In this document: one piece after another, positions 1 to 11,905 of the stretch | Layout: each line of letters begins with the position of its first letter | Position numbering within the stretch: the stretch's first letter is position 1 | Source: Channallabes apus | Lineage: Eukaryota; Chordata; Actinopteri; Siluriformes; Clariidae | Direction: 5' to 3' | Assembly (NCBI GenBank): GCA_030522415.1 | Contig: CM060107.1 | Coordinates: 25,672,571 to 25,736,570 of the forward strand | Length of the DNA stretch: 64,000 nt | The notes under the pieces: generated by a model | Databases searched by the model: none | What the model saw: the letters and a program-made list of their open reading frames with translations, nothing else | What the model was told of the DNA's origin: nothing | Program-made: the position numbers and the translations under genes

Positions 1-2882
1 GAGCAAGGCTCTTAACCTCCTGTGCTCCAGGAGCACCATAGCATAGCTGACATTGTGATCTGACCAGAGCTTCCTAACAAGCCAGGGTACACAAAGAAGA
101 GAATTTAACTGTGCTGTAATGTGTATTTGACTAATAAAGGCACCTTATTTTTCTTTTCTTTTTTCTAAAATGCAATAAGCTCTATTTTAGGAGTTTCACT
201 CAATCTGGCAAAATACTTTCCTCAGGCAAGCAGTTATCTACACTTTTTTTTTTTTGGAAATTGCAGTACATCCTTCTGTGTTGAACTTGTGCGGTTTTGA
301 CAGTCAAGGACCGCATTTAAAAAATGTGACATGTCCAAAAAAAAATAAAATCAAAGTGGCAGTCACAAGATCATGCTTCTGTCTGTCACATGATCAGTGA
401 AGTGGAACTGTGTGGTCAAAATTGCAACTGCAGTGAACGACTTGATTGTGTTTGATGGACTGGAGAAAATAAAAGGTGTTTACAGGCTGTTGACTGCAAT
501 TGTCGTCACTCCATCAGCTGTAGATTACTATAATAAGGCACAGTCCTCCTGTACCAAAGTGAAACTGGTAGTGGAAGAGGATGATGCTATAAACTGAACT
601 GAACTATACACTATTTTAATGTATTTATAATCTTCAACAATCTACGTAAATTAAAACAAAGTGTATGTGCAACAAACCACCACTTTTTTTTTCTTTATTC
701 TAGTATGCTGTCAGTGACTCAATACAAAAATATTTAAAGCATGACTGCTATGTTTTTTAAATAATTACTAACATATCGATACTAAATTGCATATTTATAT
801 TGGCTCAAGCACAACTGCAGGCTGTGGAGGTGTTGCATTTTGAAAATTAAACTAGTATCTCACTGATATGACCAAACAATTTTGACATTATTTTTTCATT
901 TGTGCTTTTCAAGTCATACACCAAATATTCCCCATCAATCTTGTTTTTTCTCAAACCTGCCAGATGAACCATCACATTTTCCAGTTGTATAAGATTACAC
1001 AAAGATCTTACCCTTTCCCCCAATTAAGCAATGTTGAAAATATTTACTGTACAGTATGTGCTGCTTTAAGGGCAAAACTCATTCCTGGCCTTAAAAATGT
1101 ATATAGTAATAAATAAAGTCAATAATCAAATCTTTTGCATGTAAACTTAAGGTAGAGTTTCTTAAGGTAAAAAAAAAATCACAAACTATATTAAATCACA
1201 GCATCTCCAATCTTTATGCCAAAACTTTGAAATAAATATACAGCATGATGGTGTACGAGATCATTCTCGGGGCATGTTAGCTCATTAGTGTGCCTGTTTA
1301 ATTACGGGTGTTGCCTCAGGGGTCATGTTTTTCGACCTGTGCGTCTGCCAGCATATATCTCGGTCTTCCTGTGGGACGATGGAGAGCTATTTGAAGGAAG
1401 TTTAGACTTATTAGATTATATATGCATGCCGATCCATGGAGGGTTCTGGCTCTTACTGTTTCCTCTCCAGCAGGGATATTCTGGTTATTTTAAAACGTTT
1501 AAAAAAATTATACCAGACCAACAGATGTTCAGCATATGTAATCAGTATGCATCATGCTCTCTCGTTCTTTTCTCATGTGTGTATAATGTCCTTAGTGAAG
1601 GACATGGATACAGTAATGCAATAAGGGCGCATGTGCTTTACGAATCTGCCAAACCGTTTTATAGCAACATTATAAAATCTTTGGAGATATAAAAATTTTA
1701 ACAGGGAAGGCATGAACTGAAGAATCATGGTGCAGTCTACCCAGGCCTATGTCCATCTCTCTCTCTCTCCCTCTCTCTCTCTCTCGCTTAACTACTGTAT
1801 CTACTTGAATAGTTCAGGGCTTAAAGTCATTAAAGTGCTTCTTTTGCATTTACACTCATTGATGAAAAGAGTTCTCCCTCTCTTTCTTTGTCTCTCTCTC
1901 TCTCTCTCTCTCTTTCTCTCCCTCTCTGTTTTGAGTTGCCATGTAATTTCGACAGTCTGATTATAGTCACAGAGAAATGCCAATAGCAGGGAGAGAGAAA
2001 GTGAAGGAAATCTTCCTGGAAAAAGCACTCACTTGGACAGGGGCCATCACTCTGGCTGAGGTGACGGCCATTTCAAAGCCATTTGCAGTTAATGTGCCTC
2101 TAATGTGTTTCTCTCATTGACAGCTCTTTGTAGTCAGTATTTCTTTTCTTGAATAGATTCGGCACTCACTGGAGGTCTATAGCCATTTTTACTCCTCTGA
2201 TTCCCCTTTTCCATGGATACCGTGCCGATATACTGTACAGTAGGTTCAGGTATCCGGCAGCCTTTTTAAGTACCAGCATGTGTTTGCATTGGTTGTAGAG
2301 CTCAACTACTACATAATCAGCTGTAGGAGCTTCAACTTTCAAAAATCTTTTTAGAATCTTAATGTTGTACTCCAGGATTTGAATAATGTATTTGATAATT
2401 TAGAATCTTAGAGCATGTGCACATTGACAACAGTTGTGCTCAAGATTAAACATGCCCTTCCATCTTGTATCCTTTTTATATTGAATCCGCTAGAGTTCAA
2501 GGTTTGCTGGAATTAGCGGTGTATGAAAGGTGACAGTCAAGGCTAGGCTTGAAAAATAAACGACAAATGACAGAAAGGCAAAGTAACTGCTGGACGCTCA
2601 GTGAGTTCGCTCATTTTCTTTTCAAAGAACCTATGAATGCATTTAATTGACTTGTGTGCCCTTCTGAAGAACTGATTCTATTCGTTATTCATGGATTATT
2701 TCCAAGATCATCAATGTTATCCAAGTAATGAAACCTCAGCTTGCCCAGAGCCCTGTTTATCATCACTCATCATGCACATTTGATAATCAGTACTATTATA
2801 TCTACTATTATGCCTATGATAATCTTTTACCTCTAAGTAAGGGTCACACAGTGTAAACTTAAATAGGATAAACCTATATCAT
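1..2882. other. Upstream intron or 5' flank of the TRIM44-like gene, no gene seen
   Basis: No exon with a supported splice context was found here. The stretch is AT-rich, with poly(T)/poly(A) runs and two CT microsatellites near 1757-1786 and 1886-1922. It is probably intron, because the exon at 4093 starts with a splice acceptor and the upstream zinc-finger exons of the gene are missing from the window. The longest open frame, 134 codons at 1288-1692, has no recognisable domain and I do not call it a gene. Confidence 0.5.
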
Positions 2883-3107
2883 CGGCACAGTGACATAGTG
2901 GTTAGCAGTGTGGCCTTGCACTCCAGGGTTGAAGGTTCGATTCCCACCTCGATTCCAAACCTTGGGTTTGTGTGCATGGTGTTTTTGTGTGTGTTTGCAC
3001 CCTGCACTCTGTCCAGGGTGTGCCCCTCCTTGTGTCCTAAGTCTCCTGGGATAGCCTCCAGGCCCCCATCACCCTGTACACAGAATGAGCGATATAGACA
3101 ATGAATA
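2883..3107 (+). repeat. tRNA-derived SINE, internally deleted copy
   Basis: The head has an A-box-like stretch (CATAGTGGTTAGCAGTGTGG) and a B-box-like stretch (GGTTCGATTCCCAC). The tail has the fish SINE body CTGGGATAGCCTCCAGGCCC followed by CCCTGTACACAGAATGAGCG and an ATAAATAAA tail. It is shorter than the related copies at 10148-10469 and 61414-61761 because the middle is missing. I recall this repeat type as common in catfish genomes (the Mermaid group). Target-site duplications were not clear. Confidence 0.75.
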
Positions 3108-3815
3108 AATAAATGAAAGAGTTGATGAAAATCTGTAGCATTTTCAGCCAGTTGGAGTTACAGTAGGAATGTGGCCTCTTGAGAGCCTCCCGCACCCCAA
3201 CTCCTTGCTGATGTGTAAGGGCAGTTTTAGTTAATAATTCTGGGCTTGTATCAAAGGAAAAGGAGAGTGGCAAGCACTGTTCACCTACAGTAGTACCAGA
3301 TCTGTACTTGGGGGGAAAATTGCGAGTTATGATATGGTTGTGAGAGGTTGGGTCATAGTGCTTTAGCTGTAAAAATAAGGTTTCTAATTAGTGATTGTGA
3401 ACAAATCCTGAAGAGAAGTAAGGAATGGGTTTTACGGGTGTACATGAAACGCTTAGATGCTGAAACCTGAACAGATGGTGTAAAATTGTGGCACTCTAAG
3501 GCAAAGTCCTTATTGTGAAATGGGACGTGAAAAAAACTCACTATTTGCTGTGACAAGCTATGACAAGTTTGATCTCTGAAGCTCTTTGACTAATCTCCGT
3601 CTCTGGACTTCCAGGCCTTCAATCATGTTATCTCATAATTGTTACCCACGTCCTCCCTTTCTTCACATGCATTAGTCCTCAGCTCTTTCCCCTGTGCCTG
3701 TGCTCCATATTTCCATTTTGCAATTTTTATCAGAGGGCCGAAATTAGATTTGGCTCATTTGGCAAGTCTGTGTCAATGTCTTCTCCAATTATCTTTTTCT
3801 CTTTGAATTTATGTC

Positions 3816-3973
3816 ATCTCTCTCTCTCTCGCTCTCACTCTCTCTCTCTCTCTCTCCCGCTCTCACTCTCTCTCTCTCTCTCCCGCTCTCACTCTCTCTC
3901 TCTCTCTCTCTCTCCCGCTCTCACTCTCTCTCTCTCTCCCGCTCTCACTCTCTCTCTCTCTCTCTCTCTCGCT

Positions 3974-4004
<31 letters not shown>

Positions 4005-4030
4005 CCGCTCTCACTCTCTCTCCCTCTCTT
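3816..4030 (+). repeat. CT minisatellite just upstream of a splice acceptor
   Basis: This is about 215 bp of CT dinucleotides broken at intervals by CCCGCTCTCA or CGCTCTCA, giving a higher-order repeat of roughly 20-36 bp. It ends about 60 bp before the AG of the acceptor at 4091-4092, and the gap is itself pyrimidine-rich. It therefore extends the polypyrimidine tract of that intron. Confidence 0.9.
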
Positions 4031-4092
4031 TCTTGTCTCCTTCTTGCTTTGACTCCATGTTAAATTCTTCACTTTTTTTCTTCTCCCTCTAG

Positions 4093-4401
4093 ATGAGCCC
4101 TGAGGAGCTGGAGCGCTACGTGAACCTGCAGTTTGACGAGTTACAGAAGCTGGTGCGTCGGGAGGAGTGGCGTGTGCTTCACCTGGTAGACTTGAAGGAG
4201 GCCTTTTTGACAGCACATGCTGCGGAGAAGATTGCCGAGATCAGCGTCCACACCGAGAAACTCCAGGAGGAGATGGACTCCATCACACAGCAGCTGGGTG
4301 AGCTCGATCAGGCTGAGCAAAACGGCGAGGCCCCAGCCGCCCTGGCACCTCTGTTGGCTGTTGGACAACCTCGACCACCTGGTCTGGAACCCATGCCTCT
4401 G
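4093..4401 (+). CDS. trim44: TRIM44-like protein, coiled-coil exon
   Basis: This internal exon has 103 complete codons, preceded by CTTCTCCCTCTAG and followed by the donor GTAAGC. The protein aligns without gaps to the segment after the B-box of vertebrate TRIM44, as I remember it. The shared core is HLVD, then EA, TAH and an amphipathic stretch (exon residues about 29-55), predicted coiled coil. The end is alanine/proline-rich (about residues 78-103). TRIM44 is a B-box protein without a RING finger, described as a deubiquitinase-like stabiliser of other TRIM and signalling proteins; that role is family knowledge and is not shown here. The first codon is ATG, but it is read as an internal methionine because a perfect acceptor abuts it and the family has zinc-binding domains upstream. 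Reading through the donor adds 13 codons and then a stop at 4441-4443. Confidence 0.7.
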
Positions 4402-5826
4402 GTAAGCAGCCATTCTCATTCAGAGCAGAGACTGCAAGGTTAACAGGAAACTTACTAAAGTCCTAAAATAGTAAAGGGCATTGTTAGCCAAATGTTTGGC
4501 ATTCGAAAGAGTTTCTGCTTGTGGTTTCTGTGCAAAACCATAAAAGGTAACCTCCTGGATTTTAGTCCATTTACAGAAATTTGTGTTAATGTTTTGAAAT
4601 ATTTTTAGTCACTCGAGTAATTTTGGATGTCTAATGTAATATTACACATCAGAACTGGACCAAATAGTAAACCTTGAGGAAACGTATGGGTTAAAATAAC
4701 TGGTCATGTATGATCTTAACAGACAGCATTACAGATAAAGACGATGATAGACAAGTCCAGACACCCTAACATCCTTAATACTGGTTAAATTAAATGTCAT
4801 AATATTAAAATAAATGCTTAAAATAAATTACATTCATTTTCTTTTCAGGATTAATGACTTTAATGTCATTATTACTTTGTCCAGTAATAAACACTGGACA
4901 AACAGGAAAAACTAAACAGAACTTAGTTAATACTACATAGACAACTTAAGATTCACAATGAATAAATAAGTAAGTATTGCAGTTTCCTTTACTTTATTTA
5001 GGATCAGTCATTGAGTGCTCCAGAGAAAGCAAGGAACGGGAAAAAAGTCAATGTGGTAGGGTAAAAAAAAACAAAATCAGTTTATAGGCTTGATTAATCT
5101 AGTTAAACAGTTTTACTGACCTGAGAACTAGTTCTAAGTGTTAAGAAATAGGACTCCTCTTCCCTGAGCACTTATTTTACCACAGAACAGAACTATCCAT
5201 ACAATATGTATGCAGAAGACGCTAACTTAGCCTGAGTCATTCTCTAAATTATTATTCTGTCTTCACCACAAAGGTCGTTGCATTTATTAGGGAGACACAC
5301 AAGGTTTCTGACAAATAATCATGGGCTCCTATTGTCACCATGAAAACAGAGACTAAACATCCAATCTCTCCCCAGGCGTCAAAACTAAAATGGAAAATGT
5401 TTCCAAAATGTTCTCTTTGAACCCTGGTAATGTTCTGAGGCAGTCCTCCTGAGTGAGCACTAAAATTTCCTAAATGAGGTCGGGGGTGGCTGGAAGGAGG
5501 GGGCTGTTTTGAAGGTCTTCAGATGTATGAGGCTATTAAGGCTGGTTGTGTGGTGTTTCAGGGCCTTGAGAAGAAAGAGAGAGGAAGGTCTCAGCAAATC
5601 TAGGGAGGCATATGAAGGGCAGTGGTGTAAGCATTCAGGACACACACAGCGCTCTGAAGGCAGGAGGATTTACCACACATGCTCATGGACGTATATATGA
5701 AGGACAGCGGTGTAGGCAGGTTATTGGTGCTCTGGATGTTTGCCAGGGCTGAGACTGACATAAGGCTACAGCTAGAACAACTGCACATATCCAGGTCATA
5801 CACATACACTGGCACAAATATATTAA
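4402..5826 (+). other. Intron, no gene or clear repeat
   Basis: This is the first part of the 9.7-kb intron between the coiled-coil exon and the microexon. I see only low-complexity AT-rich sequence and no splice-flanked open frame. A TTA trinucleotide run closes the segment at about 5827-5860. Confidence 0.5.
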
Positions 5827-5827
5827 A

Positions 5828-5860
<33 letters not shown>
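5827..5860 (+). repeat. (ATT)n microsatellite
   Basis: About eleven ATT/TTA units lie in a row inside the intron. Confidence 0.9.
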
Positions 5861-5960
5861 GAAGGCTTGTAGTATTTAAATGGTGCCCTCAGCTCATTGG
5901 TCTTCACATCATGAACAGTTTTCCAGTAGCAGTGGTGACAGGTAAATTAGATGTCTTTCT

Positions 5961-6254
5961 GTGTGTGTGTGTACCCGTGTGTGTGTGTGTGTGTGTGTGT
6001 ACGTGTGTGTGTACCCGTGTACCCGTGTGTGTGTGTGTGTGTGTGTGTGTGTACCTGTGTACCCGTGTACCCGTGTGTGTGTGTGTGTGTGTGTACGTGT
6101 GTGTGTGTGTGTACCCGTGTACCCGTGTGTGTGTGTGTGTGTGTACCCGTGTGTGTGTGTGTGTACCCGTGTGTGTGTGTGTGTACCCGTGTGTGTGTGT
6201 GTGTGTACCCGTGTGTGTGTGTGTGTGTGTACCCGTGTGTGTGTGTGTGCGTGC

Positions 6255-6293
<39 letters not shown>

Positions 6294-6810
6294 CCCGTGT
6301 GTGTGTGTGTGTGCGTGCCCGTGTGTGTGTGCGTGTGTGTGTGTGTACCCGTGTGTGTGCGTGTGTGTGTGTGTACCCGTGTGTGTGTGTACGTGTGTGT
6401 GTACCCGTGTGTGTGTGTACCCGTGTGTGTGTGTACCCGTGTGTGTGTACCCGTGTGTGTGTGTACCCGTGTGTGTGTACCCGTGTGTGTGTGTACCCGT
6501 GTGTGTGTGTACCCGTGTGTGTGTGTACCCGTGTGTGTGTACCCGTGTGTGTGTACCCGTGTGTGTGTGTGTACCCGTGTGTGTGTGTGTACCCGTGTGT
6601 GTGTGTACCCGTGTGTGTGTGTACCCGTGTGTGTGTGTGTACCCGTGTGTGTGTACCCGTGTGTACCCGTGTGTGTGTGTACCCGTGTGTGTGTGTGTAC
6701 CCGTGTGTGTGTGTACCCGTGTGTGTGTGTGTACCCGTGTGTGTGTGTACCCGTGTGTGTGTGTACCCGTGTGTGTGTGTACCCGTGTGTGTGTGTGTAT
6801 ACCCGTGTGT
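5961..6810 (+). repeat. GT / GTACCC compound minisatellite, 850 bp
   Basis: The unit is (GT)n followed by ACCC, with n changing from unit to unit; several ACGTGT and GCGTGCCC variants occur near 6001, 6090 and 6249-6360. None of the constituent triplets is a stop codon, so long open frames cross it in the three forward frames. The translated products are Cys-Val-rich low-complexity sequence and are not genes. The array has potential for Z-DNA through its alternating GT tracts. Confidence 0.95.
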
Positions 6811-6829
6811 CCTACCCTAACTGGAAAAA

Positions 6830-7281
6830 ATCAATCAGTTATGAATCGTGATTCCTTTGTGTGCTGATTCACGTATCACCACAATGACTCCAAGATCGAT
6901 AAAAAAAAATAAATCTATATTTTTACCATTATATTAGAAATGAACCAGTCAATCAACAAGTGACCAAATTTTTTTCAGGTTTAGTTACCATGGCCGGTGA
7001 TCACCGAGCACAGAAGTTTCTGAGTGGCGCAGCAGACACATTTTTATGGCATAACATTATCAAAAATTGTGCACAAGAAAAGCCTCTGATCTGCCTTTTT
7101 ATCAAAACTCTGTGAGGGAATTAAACTCAACCCACTCGTTACACACGCTGACACCAATCGCAAAACACCACGCGAGCAAATAAAAAAAAAAAATACTTAA
7201 AGAATCGCAATTCTAATCTAATCAGCACCTAGGTATTGTGATAATATCGTAGCAGGTGGTGACTGGTGATTCCCACCCCTA
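6830..7281. mobile_element. Possible hAT-type nonautonomous element, one end only
   Basis: The right end reads TGATTCCCACCCCTA (7267-7281), which inverted gives the TAGGGGTGGGAATCA terminus typical of fish hAT elements. The matching left terminus was not found and may have been lost next to the GT minisatellite. No target duplication could be confirmed. Internal sequence is AT-rich and has no domain. Confidence 0.35.
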
Positions 7282-9239
7282 CTGATTAATGGGTGAAAGC
7301 TGGGAAATGACCCTCCCTAGGTTAATTGCGATTGTAATTAAATGTCGATTTATTCTCTGATTATTTTCTTTATCACACTCACACACTGAGGAAGACACAG
7401 ACACACACTTCGCTCAGTGAGAGAAGTCATTTAGTAAATTAAAGTTTATTGAGTGTTTTTGTATACAGATCATCAGTTAAAGCAGGCACACACAAATCTC
7501 CCCTATTTCCAACCTTATATTCACCTAGATACTGAGCTCTAAATAAATTATTTTTAAAAAGTTTAAAGTCTCATTAAAAGAATAAGAGTCTCATTTAAAT
7601 TCAGAAATGCAACCAAGAAGTGTCATTTAAGTTCTGTATTTATTCTGTCTGAATTGCTGAGAGACGTGTTTGCTGGTGTGCAAACTAATCAGGCTTTTTG
7701 TAGGATGGAGTTAAATGTTTATTAGAGAATATTTATATCAAAAGTCAGTGATATGGCTAATTTGCAGCATTGTTTTGTGTGTGTGTTTTTTGTTTGAAGA
7801 AGGACCATATGTGCTGCATTTTGCATTAGCCTACAAGCCTAGATCATCATCAAAACACCAGCTCAGCAAATCTTCCTCAACTCACTGCGTATATCACTTT
7901 TGTAATATTACTTGTGTAAAAATAAAGTCAAGCCATCAACAAATATATTAGTAGTCTGCAGACTAAGAATTATCACACTACTTTTAAAATGGTTTGTATT
8001 GAATATGTCATAAACCCAAAACATGTTAATGCACACTAGTCATCACTAATTGCGATGGTAAATGATAATCAGCCACGACAGAACATAAGGTCTGTGAGAT
8101 GTTTTAATAAAAAAAAAAAAAAAAATGTTGTCAGATAATATGAATAGGTTGTGCTGAATTGGTCAGTTAATAAAGATTAGCTCTGGCTGTAGTTTTAAAC
8201 TCTTCACTTTTGTTCTTTTATTTTGCTCAAAAAATATATATAAAAAAGGGTTCTCTCTTACCATAAATGATGCAAAAGCCAATTGCCCCTGCATGAATCC
8301 TAATGTGCTTCAGTGTTTTTTTCCTGTAATGTAGCTGACATTCCACCTAAAATGCATTTCACGGAATTGACACAAATTTGAAAAATGTGATGTCAGGCTA
8401 GGTGAATTCTTTTCCATGATAAATATAAAGAAAGGCAAGAATAATTGTGACTGTGCACAGTCAGCCATACACACTTACTTCATGGGTCTTTAGTTTGAAG
8501 TCTAATCAACAAATCTGTAAGAGGAGTTTGCTTTATAGAGCTAACCTTTATTTCTGCACTGATTAGGCAGAACCTCGGGACTAAACTAACGTGAACACAA
8601 TTGTTTAACTTTAATCACGCTTAAAAAAGTGAAAAAAGTACTCACAGACCTCTAGCTTGGTTGTAATCATACCACTTAGCCTTGTATGCATCTCCAGTGA
8701 ATAAAGTTGCCTTGATGAGCACCTCAGTGTAAAAAATAAGAAATTATGAGAGTTTATGAGAAAATCGTGATTATTGGGTTTTGAAGATTTTATTTAATTA
8801 AAAAAGTCACCCAGTAACACTGCTGCTAATGTTTCTCCTGTCTGGATAAAATGAAAAGCTCCTTGATCTTTTATTGCATTCAAAATTAATTAAAATCCAG
8901 TTTAACAAGTAACATTCTCCTTTTTTACTTATTTGAATAATTTTCTTTTTGTGGGTGATTTTTTTGTAAGTATAGTCTACATCCCACATTTCCATACTGC
9001 TCATGCGAGCATGTTGAATTGTCCCGAATTAAAATGCTTGGTTCTTGGTTGTTCATCTCTGTGACTTAACATTCTATAATCACCTACGAATTGGCTATAC
9101 ATTAGCTACAAAATGGTACAGTGTACTCGCGACTGTGATGTAGTCACTTTCAACTCCACTGTGAATCGTGCCAAACTCATGCTGAACTGATCATGAACTG
9201 TTTATGAACTTACACAATTATCTACGATTTACCCATGAG
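7282..9239 (+). other. Intron, no gene or clear repeat
   Basis: The sequence is AT-rich, with a poly(A) run at about 8108-8125. No splice-flanked frame or known repeat family was recognised. Confidence 0.5.
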
Positions 9240-9482
9240 CAGTGTCCAAGTCGAACTGGGATTTGTAATAAAGCTTCTTCGGAATGAAGGCATAAAATTT
9301 ATTGACATTTACAGAAAGTTTCAAACGCAGAGCATTTAAAGAAGGCCGTACAGTATTTCCGTGGACGATCCCTGCCGAGGTGGCTTCGTGCCCATGGCAT
9401 TCGTGATAATTCAGAGAGTGGAATGCCTGATCCTTGAAAAATCGACGGATTACTTGTCACCAACTTGTGGACAAGATGCATC
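9240..9482 (+). mobile_element. Mariner-like transposase N-terminal remnant
   Basis: Broken frames resemble the start of a mariner-type transposase: a GVRVKLGLV-like start, then NEG, a K(T)F-like segment, a DDPCRGG-like segment and a CHQL-like segment. In this copy they are interrupted by substitutions and indels. The same family occurs at 45900-46318, where the opening bases (GTCAAACTGGGACTTGTGAT) and the CTTGTCACCAACTTG segment are recognisably shared. Only about 240 bp of a normally 1.3-kb element is left. Confidence 0.5.
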
Positions 9483-10147
9483 TGTCTACTAAAATGATCT
9501 ATCTATCAGTTTCACCTACTGTATACTTTATTGGATGCTTTACTGTGTGTGAAATGGAGAGCTATTTCAGTTAGAGACCCAGTGGATGAAAGTAAACACA
9601 ATAAACGTTCTCCCATGGAATCTTGTATTATCAGAGGTTTACACCCTGCCTCTCGTTACACTTGAAAATTCATTCTGGTCAAGCCAGGTCTGGTCGATCT
9701 TATCTGATTCAGAACAGATCGACAAGCAATTGTTTGCTTGATGTATTTTCATTCCAACCGGGCTATTATTCAATTATTACTAGACTACTATGGTCCATGT
9801 AAACAAACCTTATGATCCATTACAACACCTACAAACTGCTATGATTCAGCTTTCAATAATTTAGGCAGCAAAAAAAAAAATTTTTGTTTTTATAGCTGAA
9901 TGTTTTTTGAACACTACAATTTCTTCTGAACCATGGAGTGCTCTGTTGACAAGCTTCAAGATTTTCTATAATCAAGGAACTGAGGCAGTTTGGGATTAAA
10001 TTCAATATGGAAAATGAATTTGGTGAAAATTTGTCAGGACACATGGCGAAATTCAAGGCCGCATTCAGAGTTACGTACTGCTCAAACAATAGGAGGTTAA
10101 TACTGAAACTTGGTAAAATCTGATTTCGACCTCAGGCATAAGTATAG

Positions 10148-10469
10148 GCGGAAGCAGTGGTGTAGTGGTTAGCACTGTCGCCTTGCACCTCCAGGGTCCG
10201 ATTCCCGTCTATGTGTGCATGGTGTGTGCATGTTCCCCTCGTGCTTGTTGGGTTTCCTCCCATAGACCAAAGACCTGCAGTTTAGGCTAATTGGTGTTCC
10301 CAAATTGCCCGTAGTGTGTAACTGAGTGTGTGTATGTTTGTACCCTGCGATGGATTGACACCACATCCAGGGTGTTCCCTGCCTCGTGTCCTAAGTCTCC
10401 AGGGAAAAGCTACAGCCCCCCGCGACCCTGTATACAGGATAAAGTGGTATAGAAGATGAGACTATGAGA
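10148..10469 (+). repeat. tRNA-derived SINE, near full length, with target-site duplication
   Basis: The head carries GTGGTGTAGTGGTTAGCACT (A box) and GGGTCCGATTCCCG (B box). The body has the conserved CCCATAGACCAAAGACCTGC and TAATTGGTGTTCCCAAATTG segments, and the tail ends in ACCCTGTATACAGGATAAAG. An exact 11-bp duplication CATAAGTATAG flanks it at 10137-10147 and 10470-10480, showing insertion by retroposition. Confidence 0.88.
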
Positions 10470-10480
10470 CATAAGTATAG

Positions 10481-11544
10481 TGTATGTATACCTGATAAAG
10501 TGGTTTAAGTGATCTCATCACCTGAGTTTAAATTATTTAACATGTTCACAGTCTTTGCTCTTTCATTCACATAAATGGTGTCGCATACCATTTAAATCCT
10601 TTGGAACGTTATTTATTCAGCTTTATCATTGATTTCAGCTCATGACGTCTCTAAGTGATACAGTATACTGTATAATAAACATTTTGGTGCAGTCATATGG
10701 CAATCTGTGAACTTGTGTGAAAGTAACGTATTCATGACGTATTGAAAGTAAGTTTCATGCCATTTATCAATTCTTATGTTTTACCTGTTCTGATTGCATT
10801 TAATGGACAAAAATTATATGAATAAAAGAAGAAAATACAGCAGTGATCTATGTTACATAGGCCTTTTAACCCTAAAATTGTCAGGGATAATGGCATGTGA
10901 AGTCTTTCAAAATTTGATCCATGTGGTCCATTTGGTCTGTGTCATGTCCCCTATAATTTCCCTTAAAGGAGAAGTGGGTCTGAGCTCTTATGTGTTAAAC
11001 AGAGAACGTGTCTTTCCTGCATCCTCAGACACAGTTATTCACTCTTACATCCTCACGGCCTGACACAGCAGTCCAATCAGCCATCGACTGTAGATTTTTG
11101 TATTGTGTTCTCCATGGTTGGTGATTGATTTTGTTGAATCAGCGTGGCCAGTGGGAGAAAGATGAAAGACTTTTGATTGCCTGTTCACAGAATCAGTGCA
11201 GTAGAGGAGAAATGAATTTGTGCAGTGCAAGCAAACACTCTCAAGAGGACACGCAGGTTTTTTTTTTTTTTTTGCTCATCTATTCAGTTTTCTTTTTTAT
11301 AGCATCTGCTCATATCCTGTAGATGGCAACTGGAGCGATTCACTTCCACACACAGCATTTAAGCAGTTTTACAGTGGATTAAGCTGGTATGACTCTGGCC
11401 AACGCCGTGCAACATCTCTAAATATACAAAAGAAATGTTGCACACAAAATTATGTACAAATTCTATTTCTGTCACATCAATAAGAAAGTTCAATTATGTA
11501 CAAAACTCTTTGTGCCCTTCAGCACCAGAAATAAAAAATTCAGA
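10481..11544 (+). other. Intron, no gene or clear repeat
   Basis: No splice-flanked reading frame or known repeat was recognised. A poly(T) run lies at about 11258-11273. Confidence 0.45.
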
Positions 11545-11905
11545 CAACATTGATAATGATGTAGATTCAACATTGGCCCACGATCTGGCCTCATTGCACG
11601 TCCAGCAAGTCCTCCTGCAGCCAAAGATCTTTAAATAGTCCTACAACTTTATCGGGTATGTAACAATGGAATACCACCAACAGTAGTGGCCGCATTTTCT
11701 GAATGATTTCTCCAATGATGCCATTGAATTTGTCTGTCTTGTCTTGGCTTTGTCACTCTTGGCATTCCAGACCTACTAGTTGTTGTAATCTGTTTCATAG
11801 CCTGGAAATCAGATTCCTGGCAACTCCAAACTGTCTGGCGATGTCTGCTTACGTTGAACCAAGTTGAAGCATTCCCATGGCCCTCTCTCTGCTAGCATTG
11901 TCTAA
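11545..11905 (-). mobile_element. Tc1-like transposase remnant (DNA-binding half)
   Basis: On the minus strand, broken frames read RERAMGMLQ, then ADIARQFGVARNLISRL, then a degraded linker and finally the pattern AAGLAGR..RPDRGPM. This is the paired-like helix-turn-helix and linker of a Tc1 family different from the three long copies in this window. There is a stop after the first helix and at least one frameshift. The catalytic half is absent and terminal inverted repeats were not identified. Confidence 0.6.

Noticed and set aside
1288..1692. 134-codon open frame with hydrophobic stretches
   Set aside because: No recognisable domain, no splice or promoter context, overlapping shadow frames, and expected by chance in AT-rich introns of this size.
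2883..2960. Possible tRNA gene
   Set aside because: A and B boxes are present but the sequence continues into a SINE body and cannot fold as an intact tRNA; same for the heads at 10148, 34303, 50289 and 61761.
3770..4216. Serine/leucine- or arginine/glutamate-rich frames over the CT repeat
   Set aside because: Simple-repeat translations; the real exon lies at 4093-4401 in another frame.
5911..6867. Three overlapping frames of about 290-318 codons rich in Cys and Val
   Set aside because: They are produced by the stop-free GT/ACCC minisatellite and have no non-repeat content.
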